64,000 nucleotides of DNA from Charina bottae (GCA_023362775.1 JALMGJ010000001.1:66722001-66786000); one strand, 5' to 3'. Counted from the stretch's first letter, positions 39,949 to 52,399 are shown. A program made the numbers and translations. Notes: generated from the sequence alone by a model not told the origin.

Positions 39949-41794
39949 TTTCAAAGTAAAGCTGTAAAGCTACTAATTGGACTGGAATCACACTAAAAAT
40001 GGTTCCCAGCCTTAGCTTTATTTCTAAGCTCAGTTCAAATACTGGCGCTTATCTTTCACAGCATAGGCCTAAGACACCTGTTGCCAAACCCAAGATCCTA
40101 TTTTCTTGGTCTGGCAGGCTGTGTGCAGAAAGAGAACCTTTCAAGCAGTGATGCCCATTGTTCACAATGTAATTTTTCCAATTCTAGACAAGTTTTTTTT
40201 TAATCCTTACAGATTGTTTATACATATTAACTTCTTTAGGTTTTAGAAACATTCTAATCCCAGGGAGCTAATGTGAGTTGTGGGATCTTCCTTGGTTTAC
40301 TTACTCTTGATTGATTTGGTTTGCTGCAGTGTCCAATTTCTTTCTGTTAGTTGCCTTTGGATCATGTAAGCGAAGGGCAATTCCATAATATTTGGAAACC
40401 TCAATTTTTGCAATTCCTGGGAGAGTCAAAGATCTACAATATGGATTATAGGAATTTACCCACCAACTAGGTTGCTCCCAGCATGGTTCCCACATATCCA
40501 GAGCTTGGTTCTTAGCAGACTGCCACCACAATCTAATTAGAAACAACATATATATTAAGTCGGATTGATGTTTGAGTGGATCCTAGCTGGACCGAGAGAA
40601 GTGTTGCTTCATCCGTATACGTCTATGTAAGAGGGCAGAGGCTCACGTTGGCTCCTGCTGAATTTGGATGCACTGTATATATGGATATTCTGTTGGGATG
40701 CAGATGTCCTCTCCTGAGTTCATATTCTCATTTTGTACTTTATCAAAAAAAAATTTCTTATCGTGGTTGATTTAGTATCTTGTAAATTAACTATTCATAA
40801 CAGATACACTTTATAAGTCATAGCAACTAACAAAGAGGAGGCTCAGCCCGAATGACAGGGAGCAGTCTCTGAACTGCCACTAGGCTATGGGATTAAACTG
40901 ATTTTTATAGGACCTTAATAGGTATTCATTCACTGGGGATGCCCGGAATTGGAATTGCTAAGATGGAAAGAGACATTTTTGATAGGCTTTTTCCACTGAG
41001 GCTAATGATCGATATATGGGCACAGTTCGTTAAGACAGAGCAATTGATTTTTTTTGCCGGTGTGTGATAATGCCAGTGAAATTGGCTTTTAAATAGGAAA
41101 GAGAGGGAAAGACAGAGGGAGGGAGCGGTTAAGAGAGAATCATCACAGGATGGCTTGCAGGATGATAATGTCTCTTTCTGGGGAGAATTCTCTTTTCAAC
41201 CTTGAACAACCTTTTTGAATGAGAAATGAGAATGAGAAAAATCTCTCCTCCTTTAAGAAAGAGAGAATAAAAACAGGTGCCTGAATTACAAGTGGCTGTA
41301 CTGCTGGCAGAACAGCATTTAAGGACTCTGAGCCAATTATCCCCCAGATACCAGATCTAGGATGGTGTCTTGGCTGTTGTGCTCTGCTTGTAAATATATT
41401 GGTGATGTTATGAAAGGCTTGGGTTTTTCGAGAACACATCAGACAGCTGCAAGTACAAATCCGAGCTGCTGCTCCTTTCTTATGACCTTTATACAAGATT
41501 GAAGAATTACAGATTGTGTTATTTAGCAGACCCCTTCCAGGCCTCCCCTAGAGGGAATAGCTGCAGTGGCAGGAATGCCACGGAAATAAGATAAGACACA
41601 CTTTCCCATTAGCTCATTTAGGCCCCAATTATTAGCAATGTTAAACATATTGCTAAGAATCTTATGGGTGTTTCTAAAAACACTGAGAGCAAGCACAGGT
41701 AGAATGGAAAGGTATTGGGATCACAGAACATGGGGGAGGCAGATTAAATTTCCTCCCCTGCCATGCTCCTAATAGTGATTATTCTCCCCACCCC
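39949..41794. other. Anonymous DNA
   Basis: No gene recognised. One Trp-rich open frame on the minus strand (40549-40301) is unexplained; see findings. Confidence 0.45.
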
Positions 41795-41875
41795 TTTTTT
41801 TGTTTTGTTTATTTATTACATTTATATCCTGCTGCTATACAATTAAGGATTCTGGGCAGTTAGATCTTTTTGTTA
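41795..41875 (-). repeat. CR1/L2-type LINE 3' tail trace
   Basis: TTTGTTTATTTATTACATTT followed by ATCCTGCTGCTATACAATTA and TTCTGGGCAGTTA resembles the reversed tail of the LINEs at 16335 and 22440, but diverged. Confidence 0.4.
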
Positions 41876-44690
41876 GATTGCAAAGGAAGGCTAGGGATTC
41901 GAACCTCTGAACGTGCTACATCTTTAGGGGGTGCCAAAAGCTGGCAAAACTTGGTGCCAACTGCAAGTGGAATTCCATGACGGGGCTGCTTTCCCTGGGA
42001 ATGCCCCTCCTCTGTTGCTGCCTAGCCAACGCCCAGAAAGCGTAGCACCTTCAAGAGGATCTTAAGATCTTGTCTGATCTTAATTGCCAGGGAGGTTCAT
42101 TACTAAACAGTAAAACATTTTCTGTGAGCAAATTTTTGTGAATCCAGATCCTTTTCAAGACCCCTTTAGTCTGGAACTTTATTGTTGGACATATCCAAGT
42201 ATGTATATACGTGTGCATGCCTGCTTGTAAATGGTTACTTATTTACTAAATGCATTCCTATAATTTATGGCTTACGAGCAACATTTAAAGGAAACTATTT
42301 TTAGGATGAAAATTTGATTGTAGTCCAGCATGAAATCATTTTCAGTGTCTGAAATACTTATTTCTTATTGCTTACCAGCTGTATTTGAATTTGAGTGCCA
42401 GAGTTCCATGATATAGGATTTTCTTTGTTTTAACAATGAAGTAGATTTCTTGACTGTTTGATTCAAACATTTGGGATGCAAAAGATGCACTGTATCAGAA
42501 GCAGCCACATATGATCCACCCTCCCTGGACTAATCTAGCTAGAAAATAAAAAACCTAACAAGCAAACCCAGTTAGGGCATGATGAGAATAATGTATGGCT
42601 TGGAGAATATCTTAATGGTAACAATGTTACCATTGCTTGTATTTTATGTTCGGATTTGTTTAGCAATGAGATTGCATTGTCTATTTTTGCATGCTCCTCA
42701 GTTCTCTGAGCTGTGAGAGGTTCCAAGAGCAGCACCCCAGAGGTAACTTTTATTTGAATGAAGGGAGAGGTATCTAATTAATTAATTTTTATTTACAAAT
42801 ATCACTGGTGACCCTGTTGGAAGCAAGCAAGCTTTTAAAAAGAGGTAGCACAATTGCTTCTCTACAGTCAAGCTCCCAAGCCCAAAGACAATAATTGAAC
42901 TTCACGGATACTTCCGTTGCAATCAGTTCCATCTCAAAGCATTCATTTCCCCAGCAATCTTCTTTATTCAGATTCAGAATGCAAAAATCTATTTTTTGTC
43001 TTCCCACTATAGTTCCAATGGATATTGCATTTTTGTTGGAATTCAGCAAATCAAGCATGCCTCATTAGCATATGGATGATTGCTCTAGGAGGCAAGCTCT
43101 GTGCTAGAGGAAGCTACTTGTTGCCCCTCCCACTTCCTCTTCTCTCTCTCTGCTCCTTCCACTGACAGAGAAGCAGCATGCAAGCTGCTCTCCCTCCATC
43201 TTGGCCACATGGATGGGCCTAGGAGATTTTTGCCCCCTTTTTCCATGCAGCCTCTGGCAGCAAACAGGGCCAGAGGTATACAGTTTAGGGGACAGAAAGA
43301 AGAACTGAAACCAATTTTCTACTGAAATGGCTGTACCTGGACAAAATAAATGTAAGAACTCTTTTGTACATACTTTTTGTACCTGCAATGTCTAAGCGTG
43401 TGTTTATTTATGCTTGGGTGGGCTAAAAGTGTAAGAATAAGAACCTGAATCTCTCTAACATGCTTACAGGCTGAGTTTTTACACAATATTACTTTTTCTA
43501 TGCACAAGTTTACATGTTAAGCTCTGCTCCATTCACTGGTTCTAACAGGCCATTGAATGATCTTCAATTCTATAGGTTAGAGCCATCAAGGAACTTTCAA
43601 AGTTTCTGTTAAGCCCTCTCAGGCAAAATTTTGATAGGCAGACTCATTACAGGATCATTTGTATAACTTTTCTCATCTTACATCTGATAAACCTTTGCAT
43701 CAAATGACTCTGATCCAGCACACAGAGGGCAAAGTCTCTGAGACTGTACATTGTAAGGGCTAAAACCGTATTCAATTTTTTGAGCTGCCGGCAAGGAAAT
43801 AAACAGAAAGAGACTGAATCTGGTCTCATGTTTTTCTTTTCAGACAACAGATCAGATAAATATGTCAGGATATATATCCTGCCATGGTGGCAGGAGGTGA
43901 CATCCTGCCAGTCTATTGAAACCCGCAGGGTCAGCAGGATGCTTTGTAATGGGCATACCTGCACGGTTGTTGGAAGCGCTTTGTAGTGGAAACTTCCCAG
44001 ACTTGTATAGTAGGTGAGAATGCTTGTAGTGGGGTCTTGGTGTATTCGCAGGAACACAAATTATGCTGATTCGAGTACTGTGTCAAGCAGTCCAGTACCA
44101 AGGACAGATCAAAGAACGCTATCATCGTGTTGGTTGATTCGAGACTGGGAAGATCTAGGAATTGTGAGACAAAGGGAGGGGCTGTCAAGCCACAGATCCC
44201 CGATGGGGGGGAACCCTGAAGAATTTTAACTGATGGTTTGTGCGGGCTCCTTTCATTCGAGTCTTTAAGGTAAAATGGATCACTAGCTGTAATAAAGAAC
44301 TCTTTATATCGTTAACGGCTTGTGTCAAGAGTTTCTGGCTTAACAGCTAAAGGATCAGGTCCATGACAAAATAACTGACAGTGAAATAGCAGAATTTTGA
44401 AATTTGAAGATTGGGAGTTTTCATCCCATGTGAGTTCTCCATAGGAGGATTTTGAAGGGGATTGTAGAAATGCTGAGGGAAATTAAGATTTTGTTTAGTT
44501 CTAATTTTACTTGTAAAGCACCCACAGCTCTCTCTCTCTTTCTCTGACTCTCTCTTGTATTAGCTGGGTCCATTCTGCAAACTAATCCTCAGCTTGCTTA
44601 AATATAATTAGGATGAGCAATGCGGCCATTTCATGTAACCTCACCCCACCATCTCTCCCTTGGAACCTGTCTATCTGCTCCTCATCCAGC
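41876..44690. other. Anonymous DNA with a possible LTR-like end
   Basis: No gene recognised. AATAAAGAACTCTTTATATC near 44291 followed by GGCTTGTGTC resembles the R/U5 end of a retroviral-type LTR, but I see no matching partner or TSD. Confidence 0.35.
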
Positions 44691-44890
44691 TCATTTATTT
44701 ATTTTATTTTATTTTATTTTATTATTTTATTTTATTTATTTTATTTTATTTTATTTTATTTTATTTTATTTTATTTTATTTTATTTTATTTTATTTTATT
44801 TTATTTTATTTTATTTTATTTTATTTTATTTTATTATTTTATTTTATATTTTATTTTATTTTATTTTATTTTATTTTATTTTTTTATTAT
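44691..44890. repeat. TTTTA pentanucleotide microsatellite
   Basis: About 200 bp of nearly uninterrupted TTTTA repeats with a few TTTA and TATTTTA interruptions (for example 44721, 44732 and 44835). Three overlapping open frames of Phe/Tyr/Ile-rich sequence through it are artefacts. Confidence 0.95.
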
Positions 44891-45354
44891 TTTTATTCTT
44901 TTGCCTGCCTGCCTGCCTTCTGGCTAAATATCATGGTGGTACAGCCTTTTTTACCCTCCCTTCAAAGTGAAAATGCCTCATTCCAAGGACCCCCTCAGGT
45001 TGAGGCATTCAGGCAAAGAAGGGGGGCTGAGAAGAGTGGCACTGCCACAGAAGGCACGTGCCAGGTGTTCAGCAAGCAAGTATACAGGTGAGGAGAAAGG
45101 GAGGCAGGAATGACATTGGGGGTAACAGGAGTGAGTCCTCCCTCCTCAAGTGGCAGTTCCTCTTCGGCTACCTAAGCAAATCAAGCCAACATTAAGTAAT
45201 AATTACAGTGGTTTAGGTTGAATTGATATGCACTATAGAAGAAAAACCAGTGTAGTGAGTGTGTAATGTATTGTCAGGCCACTTATTTCAGACAAGCAAG
45301 GCCCATGTCTAAGGTTGTAGACCTGAACCTGTTTTTACCTGGGTAATATTGGAG

Positions 45355-45590
45355 GAGAGCCAGTTTGGCGTAGTCATTAAGGCACCAGGCTAGAAACCGG
45401 GAGACTGTGAGTTCCAGTCCCGCCTTAGGCACGGAGCCAGCGGGATGACCTTGGGCCAGTCACTCTCTCTCAGCCCTAGGAAGGAGGCAATGGCAAACCA
45501 CTTCCGAAACCTTGCCAAGAAAACTGCAGGGACTAGTCCAGGCAGTCACCAGCAGTCAACACTGACTCAAAGGGACAGGAAAAAAAATGG
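45355..45590 (+). repeat. tRNA-derived SINE (family B), full length
   Basis: Head GAGCCAGTTTGGCGTAGTCA (box A-like TGGCGTAGTCATTAAGG) and GTGAGTTCCAGTCCC (degenerate box B), body CCTTGGGCCAGTCACTCTCT and GGCAATGGCAAACCACTTCC, tail CAAAGGGACAGG plus A8. The same family hosts the chromovirus at 24.9 kb. Confidence 0.85.
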
Positions 45591-45680
45591 TGGAGCTAAC
45601 TCCATTTCGAACATATTTGGAGAAATTGAGGCTTTGGAATTTTGAATGGAATCTTCAACTGAATACTAGGTATGAGTAAA

Positions 45681-45992
45681 AGATTCTGAAAGTGTGGAGT
45701 CCTTGGTGCTCTCTGAGCCTTGTTGTTTTCTTGCAGACGTTTCATTGCCAGGCTAGGCAACATCTCCAGTGCGAAAAGGGAGTGGGACTTGCTCTCTGTT
45801 TATATACCCTGGCTTGTCCTGCCTGTGTTGGTGGGGTGTTGTACTCTCCTTGGTAGTACCTTGATTGGGTTGTTGTGTGCTGCTTGGTTGATTGACAGAG
45901 TTAATAGTTCCTTGATTAGGGTCTATTGTGTTGTTTGATTGCTCCTCTGCTGCTAATCTTGCTGTTAATCTTTGCCTATCAGATTCTGAAAG
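45681..45992 (-). mobile_element. Solo PLE terminus (type B) with 12-bp TSD
   Basis: The 288-bp element (45693-45980) is flanked by AGATTCTGAAAG at 45681-45692 and 45981-45992. On the minus strand it reads as 39726-39937 (TATATAAACAGAG, CACTCCCTTTTCGC, core, AAGGCTCAGAGAGCACCAAG) with an extra 5' segment. The hammerhead core is damaged: CTGGAGA instead of CTGAAGA at 45763-45769. GAAACGTC is intact at 45736-45743. Confidence 0.85.
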
Positions 45993-46222
45993 GTCTCACA
46001 TGGGCTTTACTCATCTATAAACTTCAAAACCATAGGAAAAGCTACATTCACAAATTGTTTCTTTGGTTGCAGAAATGTCTACAGACCTCTGATTTTTATG
46101 TTTTGTTCTTGTTCAGATGGAGATAAAGGACAGAAGCAGGCTTCCATATATGTGCTGTCTAGCCACAATCAGGACAAAATAAAAAGTTAAAATATGTAAG
46201 ACTGCTACACCATTTTAGTGTA

Positions 46223-46796
46223 GAGGTAGTCCTCAGCTTATGTCCATACATTCAGTGACCGTTCAAAGTTATGGCAATGCTGAAAAAATGGACATATGAC
46301 TGGTCCTCAAAATTCTGGCCATTGCAGCACCCTGCAGTCACGTGATCATGATCCGGGCACTTGTCTGCCCACCTCATGATTACAACATTGCAGGAAGCCA
46401 TGGTCATATGATTGCCATTTGTGACCTTCCCTGCCAGCTTCCCACAAGCAAAGTCAATGGGGAAGCTGGCAGGAAGGTTGCAAGTCGCTCCAGTAAGTCA
46501 CTCCCACTTTTTCTCTCACCCTCAGCATACACCCCTGCCCACACGCAGCCTCTGCTGGCCCTCCCAGGCCCTCCCCCAGCCTCCCCCACTTCCTCACAGC
46601 ACCCCTGTATTCCTTACCTGGGACTCCTGCCTCTTCCCATTTAACAACTTGCGTGTCTTGGGGTTATGACAGCAACCAGGACTGCGTAGGATTGCCATCG
46701 CTAAGCGATGTGGTCATGTAATGTCGCACTTTATGACTGCATTGCTTAGCGATGGTAATCCCGGTCCCAATTGCCCTCGTAACCCAAGGATTACCT
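46223..46796. mobile_element. Terminal-inverted-repeat DNA transposon derivative (family M), diverged copy
   Basis: Starts AGGTAGTCCTCAGCTTATG and ends with AACCCAAGGATTACCT, mirroring the ends of 54733-55129. Interior shares AGCTTCCCACAAGCAAAGTC, TCATATGATTGCCATTTGTG and GCTAAGCGATG motifs. Contains an extra C-rich block (46500-46600). No transposase. Confidence 0.65.
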
Positions 46797-48227
46797 ACAA
46801 GTATAACACATTCACTTCTGAGTAAATACTCAAAGAAGAAATTGCCTCTTCCTTAGTTTTTCTTCTTCTATAAAGTCCTTCCTTACCCTTGAGAAAGAGG
46901 TCCTTCTCAAGAAAGATTGGGAAGGTCCTACTTCTTTTTATGTTGTATGTAAAGGTATAAATTTACAGTGTCAATATTTATTTTATTTTACTTTATTTTC
47001 CAGTGCATTTCTATTCTATTTTTTCTGCCACTGAACAATATTTCAAAGTACATTTAAAACATGTGCAGTTGTGGGAGTCAGGATCAAAGATATCAAATAT
47101 AAACAGCCTGGTTTTGGGATTAGAAGTCTATATTTTCAGCATTAAAAATTTGACAGAATCCATCATCTTGCCTCGTTTAGCTTTGAAATTAATCCTACTC
47201 TTAATTACTTCATGGTTTTTACCTGATATCTTGTCATGGTGACTTCAGTTCAATTTCTTTATTGCCTGGCAGCAATGTGGCACAGAGGATAAAATCAGTC
47301 AGATTTTTAATTAAAAAAATAAAATAGGAAGTCTCTCCTCCGGACTGTTCTTATTAAGAGAAAATATTTCTAATAGACTGACAAAATAATTCCAATAGAA
47401 AAGAATCAAAATAATTACCTTCTAGAGCAACAGTATGAATTTTTATAACACAAACATTTGCCCAATGTGTCACAACAGTCCATCACCCTGTGGTTAGGAT
47501 TGGTATCACCTGGGAGAAAAGTACAGTCACAGAACACACATTTGAGAGATAGGCAAGAAGGTCCATGAAGGGATCATCTTGGCGTGCAAAACTGTAACAA
47601 ATATATCCTTATAAAATGGAAGCTGTGCCCTCCCATCCATTGTTTGAAATGTTTATTTAGACTGCCTAGCAGGTTCTACCCAATTCCCCTCATCATACTT
47701 TAGTGCACCAGTGCTTTCATACACATGATGCAACTGTTTCGAAGCCACCATATTCCTCCTGTTAATATACAGTGAACATTAGACATAGCCTATTTGTTGA
47801 CCACCTCATTATCCACAGGGAATGTTTCTCAGGAGTTCATTGTTGGCAAGAGAGTCTCAGAATGAATGTGGAGAATGTAAACATGCAACTTCCATTAACA
47901 CATAGGCCTCCATAGGTGAATGAAGGTTGGGGTTGGAGGGAGGCCTTCTACTAGATGTGTTGATGACTGAGTTGACAAACATAAGACAGGAAGTCTGTGA
48001 CACAGAGGCACACATGGGGAAAGAAGGTGCTGGATTTGAATTAAGAAGAGAGATGTATATCAGGTATACATCAGGATCAGATTCATGACTCTCAGTGACT
48101 GTCAACTGTTTTTAATTATAGTACCTAGTCATATTGTTCAAGTTTCTGGGAAGCTTCTGCCTACTTCATGCTTGTCTTGGGGAGCCTGACAGCATTACAA
48201 GAGGACTTTGGTCCCCCTGCCTTTACG
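46797..48227. other. Anonymous AT-rich DNA
   Basis: No gene or clear repeat recognised. Confidence 0.5.
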
Positions 48228-48293
48228 GTTGGGTGCTATGGTCCATGAGGTCACGAAGAGTCGGACACGACTAAACGACTGAACAACAACAAC
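48228..48293 (+). repeat. BovB-type LINE/SINE 3' tail fragment
   Basis: GTGCTATGGTCCATGAGGTC, ACGAAGAGTCGGACACGACT and an ACAACAACAAC tail; nearly identical to 34230-34306. Confidence 0.7.
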
Positions 48294-48998
48294 TGATATG
48301 GGCAGAAAACTAGTGTCTTTAACCAGAAACTCCAGTGTCAAAAAGGCTTCAAAGGGGTGTGGTAGAGGGAGAGGTGGAATAGATTCTTGATAGCCTATTA
48401 CTTTACCCCCAAATGTAACCAATAGGGAAGGATATAAAAGAAAACTAAAAGGATAATAAAAAGGGGAAAGATGGCAATTGTTGCTTTTTCCGCCATCTGA
48501 ATCAGACTGCCAGGCTATATGGATGTCAGTGCTCCATAATTGGTGTGTTCCCACCAGAGCACAGAATTGTGCATCCAAAGGCTCTAAAAGTCTGGGATAT
48601 TAAAATGTTACTTACTTTGGATCATTTTTGTTGCAAGCATGGTTCTATTATTAGTTATACACATAGGAATGTTTTAAGGGGGAAACTGCCCCAGGTCCCA
48701 CACACAGCAGAGACCCCATGCAAAGTATTATTTAGTATTTGAAATAATCAAAGGAATCAATATGTTCTGTTCAAGGCATTAAAACTAATCAAATCCCAGG
48801 AATTATTTTTAGTATTTTAGATGTTCCTGCATACTCCAGTTGAGTGGATTACTGGCATCAGTGAATAAAAAATAATGAAGGATGCAGTAAGAAGAAAGTG
48901 GAGTAGGGTGGACTAGGGGGTTTCAAATGAACAATCTGTACTTGGACCTTCAGAATCTTAAATGGACTTCTGAGTGAGTCCTACAGTGAAGTGTGGCA
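48294..48998. other. Anonymous DNA
   Basis: Nothing recognised. Confidence 0.5.
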
Positions 48999-49572
48999 GT
49001 CTAGAGCAGAACTTTCCAAACTTTTCCTGTTGGTGACACACCTTTTAGACGTGCATCAGTTCGCAACACAGTAATAACAGGGCTCCCCGCCCCCTGGCCC
49101 AGACGATTGGCTCCCGGGTGGAAACCCCACCCCCCAGCCCACGTGATTGGCTTGCCCTGCCCTGCCCTGCCCTGCCCTGCCTCTGCCAAGAAAAGCTGCG
49201 GTCGCGAGGCGAAAAAGCCTCAGATCACCGCAAAAAGTGATGGTGGGGAGGGTGCCCTGGGGTGGAAAATATCCATGCCGATCAACTGTGCGGCGTGGAG
49301 GAGATGCGCCTCCGCCTCCCGGCCGCACAGCTCATCGGCACAGATATTTTCCACCCCTGGGCGCCCTCCCCCACCGTCACTTTTTGCTGTGATCCGAGGC
49401 TTTTTTGCGAGCCGGTGGCGGCGCTTCCGGAAACCGGAAGCGCTGATGGCCCGCCGCCGCCGGTGTACTGGTGCGGCATCAGTGCTTCTGGGTTCTTGCG
49501 CAACACACTTGGGGCCCCCAGGCAACACAGTATTGTGTTGCAACACACAGTTTGGAAAGCCCTGGTCTAGAG
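48999..49572. mobile_element. Non-autonomous hAT (Buster-type) element, TIR family 1, copy 6
   Basis: The 558-bp element (49007-49564) starts CAGAACTTTCCAAAC and ends GTTTGGAAAGCCCTG, with the perfect 8-bp TSD GTCTAGAG (48999-49006, 49565-49572). It contains a CTGCC repeat (49155-49183). Two GATATTTTCCACCCC-type inverted segments (near 49262 and 49343) form a hairpin. Six overlapping open frames on both strands are GC-rich low-complexity and not genes. Confidence 0.85.
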
Positions 49573-49891
49573 TGTTCCGATTTTAAACGTTCACTTTCAG
49601 AAGGCACCACAGCTACTGGTGCACCTTTTTTCCTATTATCTATTGCTTGAAATTGCCTTTACAGTACAATTAATGATCCTATTTTCCTCCTGTATTTTTC
49701 AGTCCAAAATTATTTCATTTGTAATTCAGTTTTCTCCCAATAACAGTACTCATCTTGACACTGATCAGAGCTAAGAGAAGCTCCTTTGAGTCCAGCTCAA
49801 TGAATGGTAACTTCAGGGCATATTCTCTCAGCAGCAATGCAGAAGTCATTTATTATTTCTGTCTTCTGTATTTTTTTCCAGCCCTGATATG

Positions 49892-49947
49892 CTTTGGGAG
49901 TTTCCTATCCAAGTACTAACCAGGCTGGATCCTTTTTAGCTTCTAAA
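49892..49947 (-). repeat. 5S-rRNA-derived SINE fragment
   Basis: GGGAGTTTCCTATCCAAGTA, CTAACCAGGCTGGATCC and TTTTTAGCTTCT form the reverse complement of the 5S internal promoter region, comparable to the plus-strand copy at 2284. Confidence 0.65.
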
Positions 49948-50149
49948 CACAAAGTCTGATTGTTGCTGCTGCCTACTCAGAGTTAGATGTGTTTAAGCTT
50001 ACCAAGGCTGAAGTATCATCATCCTTCAGCCCATGTTGTAGGAAAGTGCTTCTATTCTACTTTAGTCTCCTATTCTTATGATAGCATTCTTCACATTCCT
50101 GAAAGAATGCCATATAAGAGTGTAAAACATGGAATAATGGATGTAATGG
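49948..50149. other. Anonymous DNA
   Basis: Nothing recognised. Confidence 0.4.
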
Positions 50150-50365
50150 AAGACAAATTCCGATTGAACATTAGAAAAACTTTCCGAGATTAAGAACAGA
50201 GTAGAACCAATTATCCAGAGTGGTGGTGGGCTCCTCTTCATTGGATGTGTCCATCCAATTGGAGGGTAGATTATCATCTGTCTGCAAAAGTTTAATCTGA
50301 ATTCCTGCACTGATCAGGGGGTTAGACTTGATCACCTAAATGACCTTTTTCAGCCCTCTGATTTA
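50150..50365 (+). repeat. CR1 LINE 3' UTR fragment
   Basis: GAACATTAGAAAAACTTTCC, GAGTGGTGGTGGGCTCCTCT, AATTCCTGCACTGATCAGGG and GGTTAGACTTGATCACCTAA are in the order of the amniote CR1 3' UTR. Confidence 0.75.
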
Positions 50366-51599
50366 CTTCTTTATTTCTGACAAAATCTTGGATTCATGTC
50401 TAAGCGAAATAAAGGACATTGTTGTATTTTTCCTTTGCCACAAACCCTAACCTTTTAGGAGCTTCTCAAGTTTATGGGCCATTTAACCATAACAAAACAA
50501 ATATCCTTCTAAGTGGGGAAATAGAAAGGCCATTTCCACAGGCAGACTTCTCAAGGTGTCATTCACAAATATCTCTGCATCCATATAATCTCATGTCATC
50601 ATCTTTGTTCAGCAGCTGAACCAACTTATTTATGAATTAATCCAGAATAGCAGTTACTGCAATTTTCCATTAGAGATGCTGAAGAATTGCATTCCTTGAA
50701 GGTAAGTCTCTTGGCAGGAATTCTTGCCTCACCTTGTCTAGAGGCCACCACCTCCCTCCCTGTCAAGCTGTAGGCGTTATGTTTCTCAGATCTTTTAGAT
50801 GCAGCTGAGGCACAGTGCTTTGGTGGCTTTGCAGCTCCCCTTATTACAACCACTGTTGTTTTGGAAATCACCAGAGAAATGAATGTCACGTGAACTAAAT
50901 ACGCAGAGGGGTGTATGTGGCACTGATTGCATGGTTTTTTTTTTCTGCTCTCTTTGGTAAGCTAGAAAACACACTGATCACTTGTGATATTCTAAGTGTT
51001 TCAAATTGGTGGCAGGAAAGAGAACCACAGGGCAGTTTCAAACTGTTTTTAAGGTATTAGGGACTGAAAACAGTGCCCAGAGATTGATTCAAAAGGATGT
51101 TTCTTTTTTTCTCCTATGACTCTAAGTCGATTTCTGCATAGAAGGAACCATCTTAATCTTATTGTTGTTGGGCAGGATTGAGTTACTTGAGGCCTATGGC
51201 CTAATTTTTAAAAAATCTGCAGGCAAGCCATTGAGAGCCTTTGCTAGTGTGGCCTGTCCTGCCCTGGCAGTCCATTAACTCTGGATGAAAAGTGAGGGAG
51301 AGAGAATGGTACTGTGAAGGAGAGACGGGGAGGTGAAGCAGAGGTAGAAATGGAGAACAAATGGCTTCATTCTCTGACAGATAACCCTCTAGGAGGGGGA
51401 AAACATATTTTTTTTCTTCCCTTTCAGGTAGAGGAAGTTCTAATAGTCATCAGTCTAGTCATTTGCTTCTGGCTGTTTCCTAGTTGGGGGTAGTGAAACA
51501 AACCTCTCTTATACTTCAGTTTCAGCGTATTTTCAAATTTTCTTTCAGTGGTATTTTCTGAGATTACTTGAGGGTTGAAGGATAACATACAATAATTTA
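50366..51599. other. Anonymous DNA
   Basis: No gene recognised. Confidence 0.5.
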
Positions 51600-51741
51600 T
51601 TTATTGTATTGTACATATTGTGGTTTTATATATTTTTAGATTTTATTTTAACTTATTTATTGTGAACCGCCCAGAGTTCCCCATGGGGGGAGATGGGCGG
51701 TCATATAAATTAAACAAACAAACAAACAAATAAATAAAACA
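51600..51741 (+). repeat. CR1/L2-superfamily LINE 3' end
   Basis: TTTTATTTTAACTTATTTAT, TGTGAACCGCCCAGAGTTCC, GAGATGGGCGGTCATATAAA and an AAACAAACAAATAAATAAA tail form the 3' terminus of the LINE type also seen reversed at 16335. Confidence 0.7.
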
Positions 51742-52060
51742 GAGATGCTGTTCTTGCTGCTGGTTACTGCTTCCTACTACACATCTCTATCACTGCATCC
51801 TTGTGAAGTGTCTTCTCTTCTTGATCTAAAAGGCCATGGGAGGAGTTCCCTCATGAAATCTTCCCTTAGGATGGAATTCAGGTATGTGAAGCTAGCATGC
51901 TGTAGGCTACTGAAGAATCATGCTTCAGTGAAAAATCTCATAGCTAGGGACTTTCTCCTACTGCCGAGTTGAACTGCTAATCACCACCACCCCTTGATCA
52001 GCACAGACCTAAACCCACATGAAATCTGCCGTCCTAATTCCCAATCACTACCCTCCCTTT

Positions 52061-52399
52061 GGGGGCATGGTGACTCAGCGGGTAAGACGCCAGGCTTGTC
52101 GATCGGAAGATCGCAAATTCAGAGGTTCGAATCCCTAGCCCCACATGACGGAGTGAGCTCCCACACTAGCCCCAGCTCTTGCCAACCTAGCAATTTGAAA
52201 GCATGCAAATGCAAGTAGATTAATAGGCACCACTTCGGTGGGTAGGTAACAGCGTTCCGCGTGTGTCATGCCGGCCACATGACCGTGGAAGCATCTTCGG
52301 TCAATGCTGGCTCTTCAGCTAACAAACGGAGATGAGCACCAGCCCCTAGAGTCAGACACGACTGCACAAATGTGTGGGGGGAACCTTTTTTTTTTACCC
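52061..52399 (+). repeat. tRNA-derived SINE (family A), full length
   Basis: Box A-like GTGACTCAGCGGGTAAG near 52070 and box B GGTTCGAATCCC near 52125, then the same body and tail as other family A copies, ending in a T-rich and C-rich tract (52386-52409). Confidence 0.9.

Noticed and set aside
44060..44345. Possible solo retroviral LTR ending with AATAAAGAACTC and GGCTTGTGTC
   Set aside because: I found no TG...CA boundary pair or TSD, and no internal retroviral sequence; it is mentioned only as a resemblance.
44613..45091. Phe/Tyr/Ile-rich frames that look like a membrane protein
   Set aside because: They are translations of the TTTTA microsatellite.
49001..49586. Several overlapping open frames of 60-159 codons on both strands
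   Set aside because: They lie entirely in the GC-rich hAT copy 6, bounded by TIRs and a TSD.
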